The notes below the pieces were generated by a model that saw only the letters and a list, made by a program, of their open reading frames with translations, did not search any database and was not told the origin of the DNA. Of a stretch of 64,000 bases of DNA, positions 1 to 11,210 are shown one piece after another; position 1 is the first letter of the stretch, and each line of letters opens with the position of its first letter. Source of the stretch: Pseudomonas quercus (GTDB taxonomy: Bacteria > Pseudomonadota > Gammaproteobacteria > Pseudomonadales > Pseudomonadaceae); assembly GCF_012033695.1 (NCBI RefSeq), contig NZ_JAAVJI010000001.1, forward strand, positions 186,001 to 250,000, in the 5' to 3' direction. The position numbers and the translations under genes were made by a program.

Positions 1-2
1 TA

Positions 3-110
3 CATACCGAGCCGGGAGGCAGTGTCCCGTCCATGATTGCGAACAAGTTCGTGGTGGACGCACCCTTCAATACACTGAAGAACCTGAAGGCTCGAGCCGA
101 ACAGCCCTAA
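3..110 (+). CDS. C-terminal end of a protein (START-domain-like candidate)
   Basis: An open frame enters from the left edge and ends at TAA (108-110). The 35 visible residues end in PFNTLKNLKARAEQP. This resembles the C-terminus of START-type lipid-binding proteins that lie next to gltA in Pseudomonas; that identity rests on memory of the family and the gene context, not on a visible catalytic motif. The gene converges with gltA. The start and most of the protein lie outside the window, so the function stays tentative. Confidence 0.5.
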   Translation, partial: HTEPGGSVPSMIANKFVVDAPFNTLKNLKARAEQP

Positions 111-255
111 TCATTCAAATGTGAGGCCTGGCGCCACAATAGCGGTGCCGGGTGTCACTGATGTTACTTGGGCATTGTTGAGGTGTGATGTAGGCGGTGA
201 AGAACGGTGTTGTAAATTCGCCAGCTCGAGAGGGCTGGCGAAGTTTGGTCATGAC

Positions 256-1545
256 TTACTTGCGGTCTTCGAGCTTTTGCAGATCGCGCTGCGTTTCGCC
301 GGTATACAGCTGGCGCGGGCGACCGATCTTGTAAGGGCTGGATAGCATTTCCTTCCAGTGCGAAATCCAGCCGACTGTCCGCGCCAGTGCGAAGATCACG
401 GTGAACATGCTGGTTGGAATGCCAATCGCCTTCAAGATAATACCCGAGTAGAAGTCTACGTTCGGGTAGAGATTGCGCTCCTTGAAATAAGGGTCGTTGC
501 GCGCAATTTCGTCCAAGCGCATGGCCAGTTCCAGCTGCGGGTCGTTCTTGATACCCAGTTCGGCCAGCACTTCATCGCACGTCTGTTTCATGACCTTGGC
601 GCGCGGATCGAAGTTTTTGTACACCCGGTGCCCGAAGCCCATGAGCTTGAACGGGTCGTTCTTGTCCTTGGCCTTCGCGATGTAGGTGTCAATGTTGGAC
701 ACATCTCCGATTTCGTCCAGCATGGCCAGCACGGCTTCGTTTGCACCCCCGTGTGCAGGGCCCCAGAGCGCGGCGATACCCGCAGCGATACAGGCGAACG
801 GGTTGGCGCCGGACGAACCGGCGAGGCGCACGGTGGACGTGGACGCGTTCTGCTCATGGTCAGCGTGCAGAATGAAAATCCGGTCCATGGCGCGGGCGAG
901 CACCGGGCTGATCGGTTTGATCTCGCACGGGGTGTTGAACATCATGTGCAGGAAGTTTTCGGCATACGACAGGTCGTTGCGCGGGTACATCATGGGCTGG
1001 CCCATGGAGTACTTGTACACCATCGCTGCCAGGGTTGGCATTTTCGCTACCAGGCGAATGGCCGAGATTTCCCGATGCTGGGGATTATTGATATCCAGGG
1101 AGTCGTGGTAGAACGCCGACAGCGCGCCTACGACGCCGCACATGATCGCCATGGGGTGTGCGTCGCGACGGAAGCCGTTGAAGAACGTCTTCAACTGCTC
1201 GTGCACCATGGTGTGGTTCTTTACATTGCTAACGAAACTCGCCTTCTGCTCGGCATTGGGCAGTTCGCCGTTGAGCAGCAGGTAGCAGGTTTCCAGGTAG
1301 TCCGAATGTTCGGCCAATTGCTCGATGGGGTAGCCGCGGTGCAGCAGGATGCCTTGGTCACCGTCGATGTAGGTGATTTTCGACTCGCACGAAGCGGTGG
1401 ACATGAAGCCTGGGTCGAACGTGAAGTGACCTGAGGCGGTCAGGGTTCGCACGTCTATGACTTCGGGACCAACGGTGCCGGTTAAAATCGGCAGGTCAAC
1501 GGGGGCGGCGCCCTCGATGATCAACTGCGCTTTCTTGTCAGCCAT
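256..1545 (-). CDS. gltA: Citrate synthase (type II)
   Basis: This enzyme condenses acetyl-CoA with oxaloacetate to give citrate, the entry step of the TCA cycle, in the cytoplasm. The 429-residue length is normal for the hexameric, NADH-sensitive bacterial type. Visible catalytic residues are His265 (in PAHGGANEA), His306 (in [14 protein letters not shown], the family signature) and Asp364 (in PNVDFYSG). The start is supported by an AGGAGG Shine-Dalgarno sequence about 5 bases upstream. It diverges from the sdh-suc gene block across a 352-bp spacer that carries a promoter for each direction, so the TCA genes are organised around one control region. Confidence 0.98.
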   Translation of the reverse strand: MADKKAQLIIEGAAPVDLPILTGTVGPEVIDVRTLTASGHFTFDPGFMSTASCESKITYIDGDQGILLHRGYPIEQLAEHSDYLETCYLLLNGELPNAEQKASFVSNVKNHTMVHEQLKTFFNGFRRDAHPMAIMCGVVGALSAFYHDSLDINNPQHREISAIRLVAKMPTLAAMVYKYSMGQPMMYPRNDLSYAENFLHMMFNTPCEIKPISPVLARAMDRIFILHADHEQNASTSTVRLAGSSGANPFACIAAGIAALWGPAHGGANEAVLAMLDEIGDVSNIDTYIAKAKDKNDPFKLMGFGHRVYKNFDPRAKVMKQTCDEVLAELGIKNDPQLELAMRLDEIARNDPYFKERNLYPNVDFYSGIILKAIGIPTSMFTVIFALARTVGWISHWKEMLSSPYKIGRPRQLYTGETQRDLQKLEDRK

Positions 1546-1603
1546 GTGGCCTCCTGTTAATGCTTCGAATCATCTGACAGGCCCCCCACGCAGGGCCCGC
1601 ACC

Positions 1604-1631
1604 ACTATAGTGGGATAAATACTAAAGTCAA
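1604..1631 (-). promoter_or_regulatory. Sigma-70 promoter of gltA
   Basis: Read on the minus strand, the -35 box is TTGACT (1631-1626) and the -10 box is TATAGT (1609-1604), separated by 16 bp. It lies about 60 bp upstream of the gltA start. The 352-bp gltA-sdhC spacer (1546-1897) holds this promoter, the sdh promoter, and no other gene that I can support. Confidence 0.75.
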
Positions 1632-1747
1632 TTTGCCGCACCCCCCACCCTGCAAGCCCCGTGGCAGCAGCTTTCGAGGCCTCTCGCACATTCATTTACG
1701 CTTTTTGTAGTGCCGCCGCAACGCGGTTTCAGGAACAGTCCTTTACG

Positions 1748-1776
1748 TTGTCATTAGTATCCTAACTGTCTATACT
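1748..1776 (+). promoter_or_regulatory. Sigma-70 promoter of sdhCDAB
   Basis: The -35 box is TTGTCA (1748-1753) and the -10 box is TATACT (1771-1776), with an ideal 17-bp spacer. Transcription would begin near 1783, which leaves a leader of about 115 nt before the GTG start of sdhC. Confidence 0.8.
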
Positions 1777-1897
1777 CGGCGTCCGACCGTCAGGGGCTTT
1801 TGGCCCGTTTCCGCTGGCGTCGTCACTCCCCGGGTGGTGGGTACCTGACCAGTACACTTCCCTACAACTTTGCCCTGCTTGCTAGGGGCTCTTCAGT

Positions 1898-2284
1898 GTG
1901 AAAAAAGCCGTGAATAGCCAACGACCTGTAAACCTAGACCTAAGGACCATCAAACTCCCTGTCACTGCTTACACGTCCATTCTCCATCGCGTTTCCGGTG
2001 TCATCCTCTTTGTCGGCATTGCCATCGCGCTCTACGCGTTGGGCAAGTCGCTGGGCTCCGAGGAAGGCTTTGGCGAGGTGAAGGCGTATCTGACCAGTCC
2101 GCTGGCCAAGCTCGTGATGTGGGGCCTGCTCTCCGCTCTGCTTTACCATCTGGTGGCCGGTGTTCGCCACCTGATCATGGATACCGGCGTGGGCGAGACG
2201 CTCGAGGGCGGCAAGCTCGGCTCCATGATCGTCATCGTCGTTTCTGTAGTGCTGATCGTTCTGGCAGGAGTCTGGATATGGTAA
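1898..2284 (+). CDS. sdhC: Succinate dehydrogenase cytochrome b556 subunit
   Basis: This is a 128-residue membrane anchor of complex II that helps bind heme b and ubiquinone. Three hydrophobic helices are visible (about 28-50, 70-92, 108-128). SILHRVSG (27-34) is the quinone-site segment and His84, in LYHLVAGVRH, is the expected heme ligand. The start is GTG with AGGGG upstream. It is the first gene of sdhCDAB; its stop overlaps the sdhD start by 7 nt, suggesting translational coupling. Confidence 0.96.
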   Translation: MKKAVNSQRPVNLDLRTIKLPVTAYTSILHRVSGVILFVGIAIALYALGKSLGSEEGFGEVKAYLTSPLAKLVMWGLLSALLYHLVAGVRHLIMDTGVGETLEGGKLGSMIVIVVSVVLIVLAGVWIW

Positions 2285-2646
2285 CCAATGTCACTAACCT
2301 GTCCCGTTCGGGCCTTTACGACTGGATGGCGCAGCGGGTTTCGGCTGTCGTTCTCGCGGTTTACTTCATTTTCCTGATCGGCTACCTGGTAGTGCACCCG
2401 GGCCTGGATTTCGCTCAGTGGCACGCCCTGTTCTCCAACAACTGGATGCGCATCTTCAGCCTGTTGGCCCTGGTGGCCCTCAGCGCCCATGCGTGGGTCG
2501 GCATGTGGACCATCTCCACCGACTACCTCACGCCCATGGCGCTGGGCAAGTCGGCCACTGTCGTGCGGTTCCTGTTCCAGGCGGTATGTGGCGTAGCAAT
2601 GTTCGCCTACTTCGTCTGGGGTGTGCAGATTCTCTGGGGTATTTGA
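2278..2646 (+). CDS. sdhD: Succinate dehydrogenase membrane anchor subunit
   Basis: This is the 122-residue second membrane anchor of complex II, with three transmembrane helices. His71, in SAHAWVGMW, is the expected second heme b ligand, and the following TDYL (81-84) matches the conserved Asp-Tyr pair near the quinone site. The frame stays open further upstream (to 2119), but that part is a shadow of sdhC; the ATG at 2278 fits the family length and overlaps the sdhC stop. sdhA follows 3 nt after the stop codon. Confidence 0.95.
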   Translation: MVTNVTNLSRSGLYDWMAQRVSAVVLAVYFIFLIGYLVVHPGLDFAQWHALFSNNWMRIFSLLALVALSAHAWVGMWTISTDYLTPMALGKSATVVRFLFQAVCGVAMFAYFVWGVQILWGI

Positions 2647-2649
2647 TCC

Positions 2650-4422
2650 ATGTCCAACATCCGTACGCTCAATTATGACGCCATCATCATCGGTGGTGGC
2701 GGCGCCGGCATGCGTGCCGCGCTGCAGCTGGCCCAAGGCGGCCACAAGACTGCCGTAGTCACTAAGGTATTCCCAACCCGTTCGCACACCGTTTCTGCCC
2801 AAGGCGGCATCACCTGTGCGATCGCCTCGGCGGACCCGAACGATGACTGGCGCTGGCACATGTACGACACCGTGAAAGGGTCGGACTACATCGGTGACCA
2901 GGACGCGATCGAGTACATGTGTCAGGAAGGCCCGGCAGCCGTTTTCGAGCTGGACCACATGGGCCTGCCGTTCTCCCGTACTGAAACCGGCCGCATCTAC
3001 CAGCGCCCGTTCGGTGGCCAGTCCAAGGACTTCGGCAAGGGTGGCCAGGCTGCTCGCACCTGTGCTGCTTCGGACCGTACCGGTCATGCACTGCTGCACA
3101 CGCTGTACCAGGGCAACCTGAAAGCGGGTACCACCTTCCTGAACGAGTGGTATGCCGTGGACCTGGTCAAGAACCAGGACGGCGCCTTTGTTGGTGTGAT
3201 CGCTATCTGCATCGAGACCGGCGAAACGGTCTATATCCGTGCCAAGGCCACGGTACTGGCTACAGGTGGGGCAGGCCGCATCTATGCATCTACCACCAAT
3301 GCCCTGATCAACACCGGTGACGGCGTAGGCATGGCGTTGCGTGCTGGCGTGCCGGTGCAGGACATCGAAATGTGGCAGTTCCACCCAACCGGCATTGCCG
3401 GCGCAGGTGTACTGGTCACCGAAGGCTGCCGTGGTGAAGGGGGTTACCTCATCAACAAGCACGGCGAGCGTTTCATGGAGCGTTATGCGCCCAACGCCAA
3501 GGACCTCGCGGGCCGTGACGTAGTGGCCCGCTCCATGGTCAAGGAAATCATTGCCGGTAATGGCTGTGGTCCCAACGGCGACCATGTGATGCTCAAGCTC
3601 GACCACCTGGGCGAGGAAGTGCTGCACAGCCGCTTGCCAGGCATCTGCGAGCTGTCCAAAACCTTCGCGCACGTTGACCCTGTAGTAGCGCCTGTGCCGG
3701 TTGTTCCTACCTGCCACTACATGATGGGCGGCGTTGCCACCAACATTCACGGCCAGGCCATGACCCTGGATGCCGAAGGCAAGGACGTTATCATTCCTGG
3801 TCTGTTTGCAGTGGGTGAAGTGGCGTGCGTGTCGGTTCACGGCGCCAACCGCCTCGGCGGCAACTCCTTGCTGGACCTGGTTGTATTCGGCCGCGCTGCT
3901 GGCCTCCACCTGGAAAAGGCGCTGAGCGACGGTATCGAATACCGCGATGCCAGCGCAACGGATGTGGACGTAGCCCTGGCACGCTTGAGTGGCTTGAACG
4001 AGCGCAGCACAGGCGAAGACGTGGCCACGCTGCGCCGCGAATTGCAGAGCTGCATGCAGAACTTCTTTGGGGTGTTCCGTACCGGCGAATACATGCAGCA
4101 GGGCATTGCCCAGTTGGCCACGCTGCGTGAACGAATCGCCAATGTGAAGATCAACGACAAGAGCCAGGGGTTCAACACCGCCCGCATCGAGGCGCTGGAG
4201 CTGCAGAACCTGCTGGAAGTCGCCGAGGCCACCGCTATTGCGGCCGAGGAGCGAAAGGAGTCGCGCGGTGCCCATGCACGCGAAGACTACGAAGACCGTG
4301 ACGATGAGAACTGGCTGTGCCACACCCTGTACTTCCCGGGTGAGAAGCGAGTCGCCAAGCGTGCCGTGAACTTCGCGCCGAAAACCGTGCCGGCTTTCGA
4401 ACCTAAAATCCGGACCTACTAA
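2650..4422 (+). CDS. sdhA: Succinate dehydrogenase flavoprotein subunit
   Basis: This catalytic subunit oxidises succinate to fumarate and passes electrons to the iron-sulfur subunit. It has 590 residues, normal for the family. The dinucleotide-binding loop [12 protein letters not shown] is near residues 13-24. His46, in [10 protein letters not shown], is the covalent FAD attachment site. HPTG (245-248) and Arg289 in AGRDVVAR are the substrate-binding and proton-transfer residues. The gene lies 3 nt after sdhD and 14 nt before sdhB. A 726-codon frame open on the opposite strand is a high-GC shadow. Confidence 0.98.
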   Translation: MSNIRTLNYDAIIIGGGGAGMRAALQLAQGGHKTAVVTKVFPTRSHTVSAQGGITCAIASADPNDDWRWHMYDTVKGSDYIGDQDAIEYMCQEGPAAVFELDHMGLPFSRTETGRIYQRPFGGQSKDFGKGGQAARTCAASDRTGHALLHTLYQGNLKAGTTFLNEWYAVDLVKNQDGAFVGVIAICIETGETVYIRAKATVLATGGAGRIYASTTNALINTGDGVGMALRAGVPVQDIEMWQFHPTGIAGAGVLVTEGCRGEGGYLINKHGERFMERYAPNAKDLAGRDVVARSMVKEIIAGNGCGPNGDHVMLKLDHLGEEVLHSRLPGICELSKTFAHVDPVVAPVPVVPTCHYMMGGVATNIHGQAMTLDAEGKDVIIPGLFAVGEVACVSVHGANRLGGNSLLDLVVFGRAAGLHLEKALSDGIEYRDASATDVDVALARLSGLNERSTGEDVATLRRELQSCMQNFFGVFRTGEYMQQGIAQLATLRERIANVKINDKSQGFNTARIEALELQNLLEVAEATAIAAEERKESRGAHAREDYEDRDDENWLCHTLYFPGEKRVAKRAVNFAPKTVPAFEPKIRTY

Positions 4423-4436
4423 GGGTGATGACCGCT

Positions 4437-5141
4437 ATGTTGCAAGTCAGTGTTTATCGTTACAACCCGGACCAGGACGCCGCGCCGAAAATGGTCGACT
4501 TCCAGGTCGACACCGGCGGCAAGGACTTGATGGTGCTGGACGTACTGGCCCTTATCAAGGAACAAGACGAAGGCTTTTCGTACCGTCGCTCGTGCCGTGA
4601 GGGCGTGTGCGGTTCCGATGGCATGAACATCAACGGCAAGAATGGCCTGGCTTGCATTACGCCGCTCTCGGCGGTGGTCAAAGGCAACAAGCTGGTCTTG
4701 CGGCCGCTGCCGGGCTTGCCAGTCATTCGTGACCTGGTCGTCGACATGAGCATCTTCTACAAGCAGTACGAGAAGGTGAAGCCTTACCTGCAGAACGACA
4801 CACCTGCGCCGGCCATCGAACGCCTTCAGTCCCCTGAAGACCGTGAAAAGCTGGACGGCCTGTACGAGTGCATTCTGTGCGCCTGTTGCTCCACGTCATG
4901 CCCATCGTTCTGGTGGAACCCGGACAAGTTCCTGGGCCCCGCTGCACTGCTCCAGGCCTACCGTTTCCTGGCCGACAGCCGTGATACCCGTACCGATGAG
5001 CGCCTGGCTGCCATGGACGACCCGTTCAGTGTGTTTCGTTGCCGCGGGATCATGAACTGTGTGAGCGTGTGCCCCAAGGGCCTGAACCCTACCAAAGCTA
5101 TCGGCCACGTGCGGAACATGCTGCTGCAAAGCGGTATCTGA
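4437..5141 (+). CDS. sdhB: Succinate dehydrogenase iron-sulfur subunit
   Basis: This subunit carries electrons from FAD to quinone. With the start at 4437 it has 234 residues. The N-terminal 2Fe-2S motif is SCREGVCGSDG with Cys53, Cys58 and a later Cys73; Asp61 replaces the third cysteine, as in E. coli. The C-terminal cluster motifs are CILCACCSTSCP (from 145) and CRGIMNCVSVCPKG (from 202). Upstream in-frame GTG and ATG codons exist at 4425 and 4428, but the AAGGGTG ribosome-binding site (4421-4427) best serves the ATG at 4437. Confidence 0.96.
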   Translation: MLQVSVYRYNPDQDAAPKMVDFQVDTGGKDLMVLDVLALIKEQDEGFSYRRSCREGVCGSDGMNINGKNGLACITPLSAVVKGNKLVLRPLPGLPVIRDLVVDMSIFYKQYEKVKPYLQNDTPAPAIERLQSPEDREKLDGLYECILCACCSTSCPSFWWNPDKFLGPAALLQAYRFLADSRDTRTDERLAAMDDPFSVFRCRGIMNCVSVCPKGLNPTKAIGHVRNMLLQSGI

Positions 5142-5170
5142 TACACCCGTTGCACCCGAAAACGCCATGC

Positions 5171-5268
5171 CCGGGCGTGTGAGCCCGGCTACGGCTACGA
5201 CTTGAGCGGTGGGCTTGTACCACTGCTCTTACTTGAAGAAATAGACCAGCAGGGGCATCCGGGCTGGT
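5171..5268 (+). promoter_or_regulatory. Structured leader upstream of sucA (sucA-II-like candidate)
   Basis: The 237-bp sdhB-sucA spacer (5142-5378) holds three hairpins: CCGGGC/GCCCGG (5171-5188), a 9-bp stem 5204-5212 with 5220-5228 (one G-U pair), and ACCAGC/GCTGGT (5245-5268). None has a U-tract, so they do not look like terminators. Published surveys describe a conserved sucA-II RNA motif upstream of sucA in Pseudomonas. I infer that this is that element from position and structure only; no covariance search was run. Confidence 0.5.
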
Positions 5269-5378
5269 ACCCGGACTATCTGCGAGACCTTGGTGGCCGT
5301 GTTCGAGTCGCTGCACCAGACTTGTTCAGGCACGCCGTGTTCGCGCCGATGGTGGCCCCTAACCGAGGGTGACCAAGC

Positions 5379-8210
5379 ATGCAAGAAAGCGTGATGCAGC
5401 GCATGTGGGATAGCGCCCACCTTTCAGGTGGTAACGCTGCCTATGTGGAAGAGCTCTATGAGCTTTACCTGCACGACCCTAACGCTGTGCCAGAAGAGTG
5501 GCGCACCTACTTTCAGAAGTTGCCCGCCGAAGGCAGCACCGCCCCCGATGTTTCGCATTCCACCATTCGCGACCATTTCGTGCTCCTGGCCAAGAACCAG
5601 CGGCGCGCTCAGCCGGTTTCCGCCGGGAGCGTGAGCAGTGAGCACGAGAAAAAGCAGGTGGAAGTGCTGCGCATGATTCATGCGTACCGGATGCAGGGCC
5701 ACCAGGCCGCCCAGCTGGACCCGCTGGGTTTGTGGCAACGGCCCGCTCCGGCAGACCTTTCAATCAATCATTACGGCTTGACCAATGCCGATCTTGACAC
5801 GACCTTCCGTACCGGCGACCTGTTCATCGGTAAGGAGGAGGCGAGCCTACGCGAGATCCAGGAAGCCTTACAGCTGACATATTGCCGCACCATTGGCGCT
5901 GAGTTCACTCACATCGTCGATTCCGAACAGCGCGCCTGGTTCCAGCAGCGCCTGGAAAGCGTCCGCGGCCGGCCTCAGTACTCGCCTGAAGTGCAAACCC
6001 ATGTGCTGGAGCGGGTGACCGCTGCCGAGGGCCTGGAAAAGTACCTGGGCACCAAATACCCTGGCACCAAGCGCTTCGGCCTGGAAGGGGGCGAAAGCCT
6101 TATTCCCATGCTGGACGAGATCATTCAGCGGTCCGGCTCCTACGGCACCAAAGAACTCGTCATCGGCATGGCCCACCGGGGCCGGCTCAATGTGCTGGTC
6201 AATACATTTGGCAAGAACCCTCGCGACCTCTTCGATGAGTTCGAAGGCAAGAAGAAGGTTGAACTGGGTTCCGGTGACGTGAAATATCACCAAGGCTTCT
6301 CGTCCAACGTGATGACGTCGGGTGGCGAAGTGCACCTGGCGCTTGCATTCAACCCGTCTCACCTTGAGATCGTGTCCCCTGTGGTCGAAGGGTCTGTGCG
6401 CGCCCGTCAGGATCGCCGCAACGATGCGGTGGGTGACAAGGTAGTCCCCGTCTCGATTCACGGGGATGCGGCCTTCGCTGGCCAGGGCGTGGTGCTCGAA
6501 ACCTTCCAGATGTCACAAACCCGCGGTTTCAAGACCGGCGGCACTGTGCATATCGTGATCAACAACCAGGTTGGCTTCACCATCAGCAACCCGCGCGATT
6601 CTCGCTCCACTGAGTATTGCACCGACGTTGCCAAGATGATCCAGGCTCCGATCCTGCACGTGAACGGCGACGACCCGGAAGCCGTGCTGTTCGTGACCCA
6701 GCTTGCCATCGACTACCGCATGCAGTACAAGCGCGATGTAGTGATCGACCTGGTGTGCTACCGCCGTCGTGGCCATAACGAGGCTGACGAACCTAGCGGC
6801 ACCCAGCCACTGATGTACCAGCAGATCGCCAAGCAGCGCACTACCCGTGAGCTGTACGCCGAGCGCCTGGTGCAGAGCAATGCCCTGACCGCCGACGTGG
6901 CTCAGTCCCAAGTGGATGAGTACCGCAGCGCCCTGGACAACGGCCTTCATGTGGTGAAAAGCCTGGTCAAGGAGCCCAACAAGGAACTGTTCGTTGACTG
7001 GCGTCCTTACCTGGGCCATGCCTGGACCGCACGCCATGACACCAGCTTCGACCTCAAGACGCTGCAGCAGCTGTCCTCCAAGTTGCTGGAAGTGCCGGAC
7101 GGCCTGGTCGTTCAGCGCCAAGTGGCGAAAATCTACGAAGACCGCCAGAAGATGCAGGCCGGTGGCTTGCCTATCAACTGGGGTTACGCCGAAACCATGG
7201 CGTACGCCACCCTGCTGTTCGAAGGCCATCCAGTGCGGCTCACCGGCCAGGACGTAGGCCGCGGTACCTTCTCGCACCGGCATGCCGTGCTGCACAACCA
7301 GAAGGATGGCAGCGCCTACACCCCTATGCGTCATCTGTTCGCAGGCCAGCCAAGCTTTGAGCTATACGACTCGCTGTTGTCCGAGGAAGCCGTACTGGGC
7401 TTCGAATACGGCTATGCAACCACGTCGCCCAACTCACTGGTGATCTGGGAAGCGCAGTTCGGTGACTTTGCCAACGGCGCTCAAGTGGTAATCGACCAGT
7501 TCATCACCAGTGGCGAGAACAAGTGGGGCCGGCTGTGTGGCCTGACCATGCTGCTGCCGCACGGTTATGAAGGCCAAGGTCCTGAGCACTCCTCTGCGCG
7601 CCTTGAGCGTTACCTGCAGCTGTGCGCCGAGCACAACATCCAGGTGTGCGTGCCGACCACCCCGGCCCAGATCTACCACCTGTTGCGTCGTCAGGTGATC
7701 CGCCCTCTGCGCAAGCCGTTGATCGTGCTCACGCCCAAGTCGCTGCTGCGTCACAAGCTGGCGGTATCGACCCTGGAAGATTTGGCTCAGGGTTCCTTCC
7801 AGACCGTCATTCCGGAAGTCGACACTCTGGACCCGGCGAAGGTCACGCGGCTGGTGCTGTGCAGTGGCAAGGTGTACTACGACTTGCTGGAAAAACGCCG
7901 TGCCGATGGGCGTGAAGACACCATCATTCTGCGCCTGGAACAGCTCTATCCGTTCCCGGACAACGACCTGGCGGACATCCTCGCACCCTACACCAACCTG
8001 CAGAACGTCGTATGGTGCCAGGAAGAGCCGATGAACCAGGGCGCGTGGTACAGCAGCCAGCATCACATGCGCCGTATCATCGGCAACCACAACAAGGCGC
8101 TGGTGCTTGAATACGCGGGCCGCGATGCTTCGGCAGCGCCTGCGGTCGGTTACGCCTCGATGCACGTGGAGCAGCAGGAAAAACTGCTCAACGATGCTTT
8201 CTCCGTCTAA
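5379..8210 (+). CDS. sucA: 2-oxoglutarate dehydrogenase E1 component
   Basis: This thiamine-diphosphate enzyme decarboxylates 2-oxoglutarate and transfers the succinyl group to the lipoyl arm of SucB. It has 943 residues, normal for the family. The N-terminal motif for E2 contact (about 9-45, MWDSAHLSGGNAAYVEELYE) is present. His266 lies in GMAHRGRLN, and the ThDP motif runs from GDAAFAGQG (362-370) to NNQVGFT (395-401). The start has GAGGGTGA upstream. sucB begins 39 nt after the stop. Confidence 0.98.
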   Translation: MQESVMQRMWDSAHLSGGNAAYVEELYELYLHDPNAVPEEWRTYFQKLPAEGSTAPDVSHSTIRDHFVLLAKNQRRAQPVSAGSVSSEHEKKQVEVLRMIHAYRMQGHQAAQLDPLGLWQRPAPADLSINHYGLTNADLDTTFRTGDLFIGKEEASLREIQEALQLTYCRTIGAEFTHIVDSEQRAWFQQRLESVRGRPQYSPEVQTHVLERVTAAEGLEKYLGTKYPGTKRFGLEGGESLIPMLDEIIQRSGSYGTKELVIGMAHRGRLNVLVNTFGKNPRDLFDEFEGKKKVELGSGDVKYHQGFSSNVMTSGGEVHLALAFNPSHLEIVSPVVEGSVRARQDRRNDAVGDKVVPVSIHGDAAFAGQGVVLETFQMSQTRGFKTGGTVHIVINNQVGFTISNPRDSRSTEYCTDVAKMIQAPILHVNGDDPEAVLFVTQLAIDYRMQYKRDVVIDLVCYRRRGHNEADEPSGTQPLMYQQIAKQRTTRELYAERLVQSNALTADVAQSQVDEYRSALDNGLHVVKSLVKEPNKELFVDWRPYLGHAWTARHDTSFDLKTLQQLSSKLLEVPDGLVVQRQVAKIYEDRQKMQAGGLPINWGYAETMAYATLLFEGHPVRLTGQDVGRGTFSHRHAVLHNQKDGSAYTPMRHLFAGQPSFELYDSLLSEEAVLGFEYGYATTSPNSLVIWEAQFGDFANGAQVVIDQFITSGENKWGRLCGLTMLLPHGYEGQGPEHSSARLERYLQLCAEHNIQVCVPTTPAQIYHLLRRQVIRPLRKPLIVLTPKSLLRHKLAVSTLEDLAQGSFQTVIPEVDTLDPAKVTRLVLCSGKVYYDLLEKRRADGREDTIILRLEQLYPFPDNDLADILAPYTNLQNVVWCQEEPMNQGAWYSSQHHMRRIIGNHNKALVLEYAGRDASAAPAVGYASMHVEQQEKLLNDAFSV

Positions 8211-8249
8211 CGCCACGCGCACTGAAACCGAATTAAGGAACCACTGATA

Positions 8250-9485
8250 ATGGCTATCGAGATCAAAGCCCCTACTTTCCCGGAATCGGTCGCCGACGGT
8301 ACCGTAGCCACCTGGCACAAGAAGCCAGGGGACGCCGTCAAGCGTGACGAGTTGATCGTCGACATCGAAACCGACAAGGTTGTGCTGGAGGTGCTTGCAA
8401 CGGCCGACGGCGTGCTGGGTGCTATCGTCAAGAACGAAGGCGATACCGTGCTTTCCGATGAGCTGCTGGGCTCCATTGAAGCGGGCGGTGCCGCCGCAGC
8501 GCCTGCTGCTGCGCCGGCCTCTGCTTCGGCCGAGGCTACCGTGTCGGCTGCTGCTGCAGCGCCTGCAAGCGCTGATGACGACGCCATGGGCGGCCCGGCT
8601 GCCCGTAAGCTGGCTGAAGAAAATGGCCTGGCCTTGAACAGCATCAAAGGCACCGGCAAGGACGGCCGTATCACCAAGGAAGACGTTGTCGCTGCGGTTG
8701 AAGCGAAGAAGAATGCGCCCGCTCAGGCACCTGCTGCCAAGCCAGCCGCTGCTGCTGCCCCGATTACGGCTGCTGCCGGTGACCGTACCGAAAAACGCGT
8801 CCCAATGACCCGCCTGCGTGCCAAGGTGGCGGAACGCCTGGTCGAAGCACAATCGAACATGGCCATGCTCACTACGTTCAACGAAGTGGACATGACCGAA
8901 GTCATGGCACTGCGTTCGAAGTACAAGGACCTGTTCGAGAAGTCCCACAATGGCGTGCGCCTGGGCTTCATGTCCTTCTTTGTGAAGGCTGCTACCGAGG
9001 CCCTCAAGCGCTTCCCGGCTGTCAACGCTTCCATTGACGGTTCAGACATTGTTTACCATGGCTATGCAGACGTCGGTGTTGCAGTTTCCAGCGACCGTGG
9101 TTTGGTCGTACCCGTGCTGCGCAATGCTGAGCAGATGAGCCTGGCTGAAATTGAAAACGGCATCGCCACCTTTGGTAAAAAGGCCCGTGATGGCAAGCTG
9201 TCCATCGAGGAGATGACCGGCGGGACCTTTACCATCACCAATGGCGGCACGTTCGGCTCAATGATGTCCACGCCTATCGTCAACCCGCCCCAAGCGGCGA
9301 TTCTGGGCATGCACAACATCCTGCAGCGCCCTATGGCCATCAATGGCCAAGTGGTCATTCGGCCGATGATGTATCTGGCCCTGTCTTACGATCACCGTTT
9401 GATTGATGGCAAGGAAGCGGTAACCTTCCTCGTTACCATCAAGAACCTGCTGGAAGACCCAGCTCGTCTGCTGCTCGACATCTAA
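8250..9485 (+). CDS. sucB: Dihydrolipoyl succinyltransferase (E2)
   Basis: This is the core subunit of the 2-oxoglutarate dehydrogenase complex; it transfers the succinyl group from lipoamide to CoA. It has 411 residues. In order: a lipoyl domain (1-77) with Lys43 in [11 protein letters not shown], an Ala/Pro-rich linker, a peripheral-subunit-binding domain (about 107-143, starting [12 protein letters not shown]), a second Ala/Pro linker, and the catalytic domain ending in [13 protein letters not shown] with His382 and Asp386. AAGGA precedes the ATG. It is followed by a 155-bp spacer containing a heptamer repeat array. Confidence 0.98.
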   Translation: MAIEIKAPTFPESVADGTVATWHKKPGDAVKRDELIVDIETDKVVLEVLATADGVLGAIVKNEGDTVLSDELLGSIEAGGAAAAPAAAPASASAEATVSAAAAAPASADDDAMGGPAARKLAEENGLALNSIKGTGKDGRITKEDVVAAVEAKKNAPAQAPAAKPAAAAAPITAAAGDRTEKRVPMTRLRAKVAERLVEAQSNMAMLTTFNEVDMTEVMALRSKYKDLFEKSHNGVRLGFMSFFVKAATEALKRFPAVNASIDGSDIVYHGYADVGVAVSSDRGLVVPVLRNAEQMSLAEIENGIATFGKKARDGKLSIEEMTGGTFTITNGGTFGSMMSTPIVNPPQAAILGMHNILQRPMAINGQVVIRPMMYLALSYDHRLIDGKEAVTFLVTIKNLLEDPARLLLDI

Positions 9486-9492
9486 ATCGCAG

Positions 9493-9625
9493 CTGCAAGC
9501 TGCGAGTGGCAAGTTGCAAGCGGCAAGCAGCAAGTTGATAGCGGTGGTGCGACTTGCCATGTTGCATGTTTCACCCGCGTTGACTTGTCGCTTGAAGCTT
9601 GAGGCTTGTAGCTCGAAACCTGTAG
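9493..9625. repeat. Inverted arrays of degenerate heptamers between sucB and lpd
   Basis: The left arm (9493-9534) is six consecutive 7-mers ending in CAAG/CGAG: CTGCAAG, CTGCGAG, TGGCAAG, TTGCAAG, CGGCAAG, CAGCAAG. The right arm (9584-9625) is six 7-mers beginning CTTG, CTCG or CCTG: CTTGTCG, CTTGAAG, CTTGAGG, CTTGTAG, CTCGAAA, CCTGTAG. One consensus is the reverse complement of the other, so the transcript can fold into a long imperfect hairpin with a loop of about 49 nt. It fills the sucB-lpd spacer and has no U-tract. Confidence 0.85.
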
Positions 9626-9631
9626 CGCTAA

Positions 9632-11077
<1,446 letters not shown>

Positions 11078-11096
11078 ACAACAAGAAACCACAGTG

Positions 11097-11210
11097 TGCT
11101 GCCCGTCGTACGCCACTTATGGCGCACCGCGGAACGCACGCTGGACTCACCCCGCGACAGCCTGGGATGCAAAGCTTGCTATGCATCCCAGGTAATGGCC
11201 GCGGGCAGCA
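11097..11210 (+). promoter_or_regulatory. Structured leader upstream of sucC (sucC-RNA-like candidate)
   Basis: The 204-bp lpd-sucC spacer can fold into a three-way junction: an outer 9-bp stem TGCTGCCCG/CGGGCAGCA (11097-11105 with 11202-11210), a hairpin CGCCA/TGGCG (11111-11124) and a perfect 11-bp hairpin CCTGGGATGCA/TGCATCCCAGG (11161-11192). There is no U-tract, and the sucC ribosome-binding site is weak. A sucC RNA motif in Pseudomonas has been reported; assigning this stretch to it is inference from position and folding. Confidence 0.6.

Noticed and set aside
358..1434. A 358-codon plus-strand frame opposite gltA
   Set aside because: It is antisense to citrate synthase, without a ribosome-binding site or recognisable motif.
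2143..4323. A 726-codon open frame on the minus strand across sdhD, sdhA and part of the spacer
   Set aside because: It is a shadow caused by the GC-rich third positions of sdhA; the plus-strand protein has all the catalytic motifs, and the minus-strand product has none.
7434..8948. A long minus-strand frame opposite the sucA-sucB junction
   Set aside because: It crosses two well-supported genes on the other strand and has low-complexity composition.
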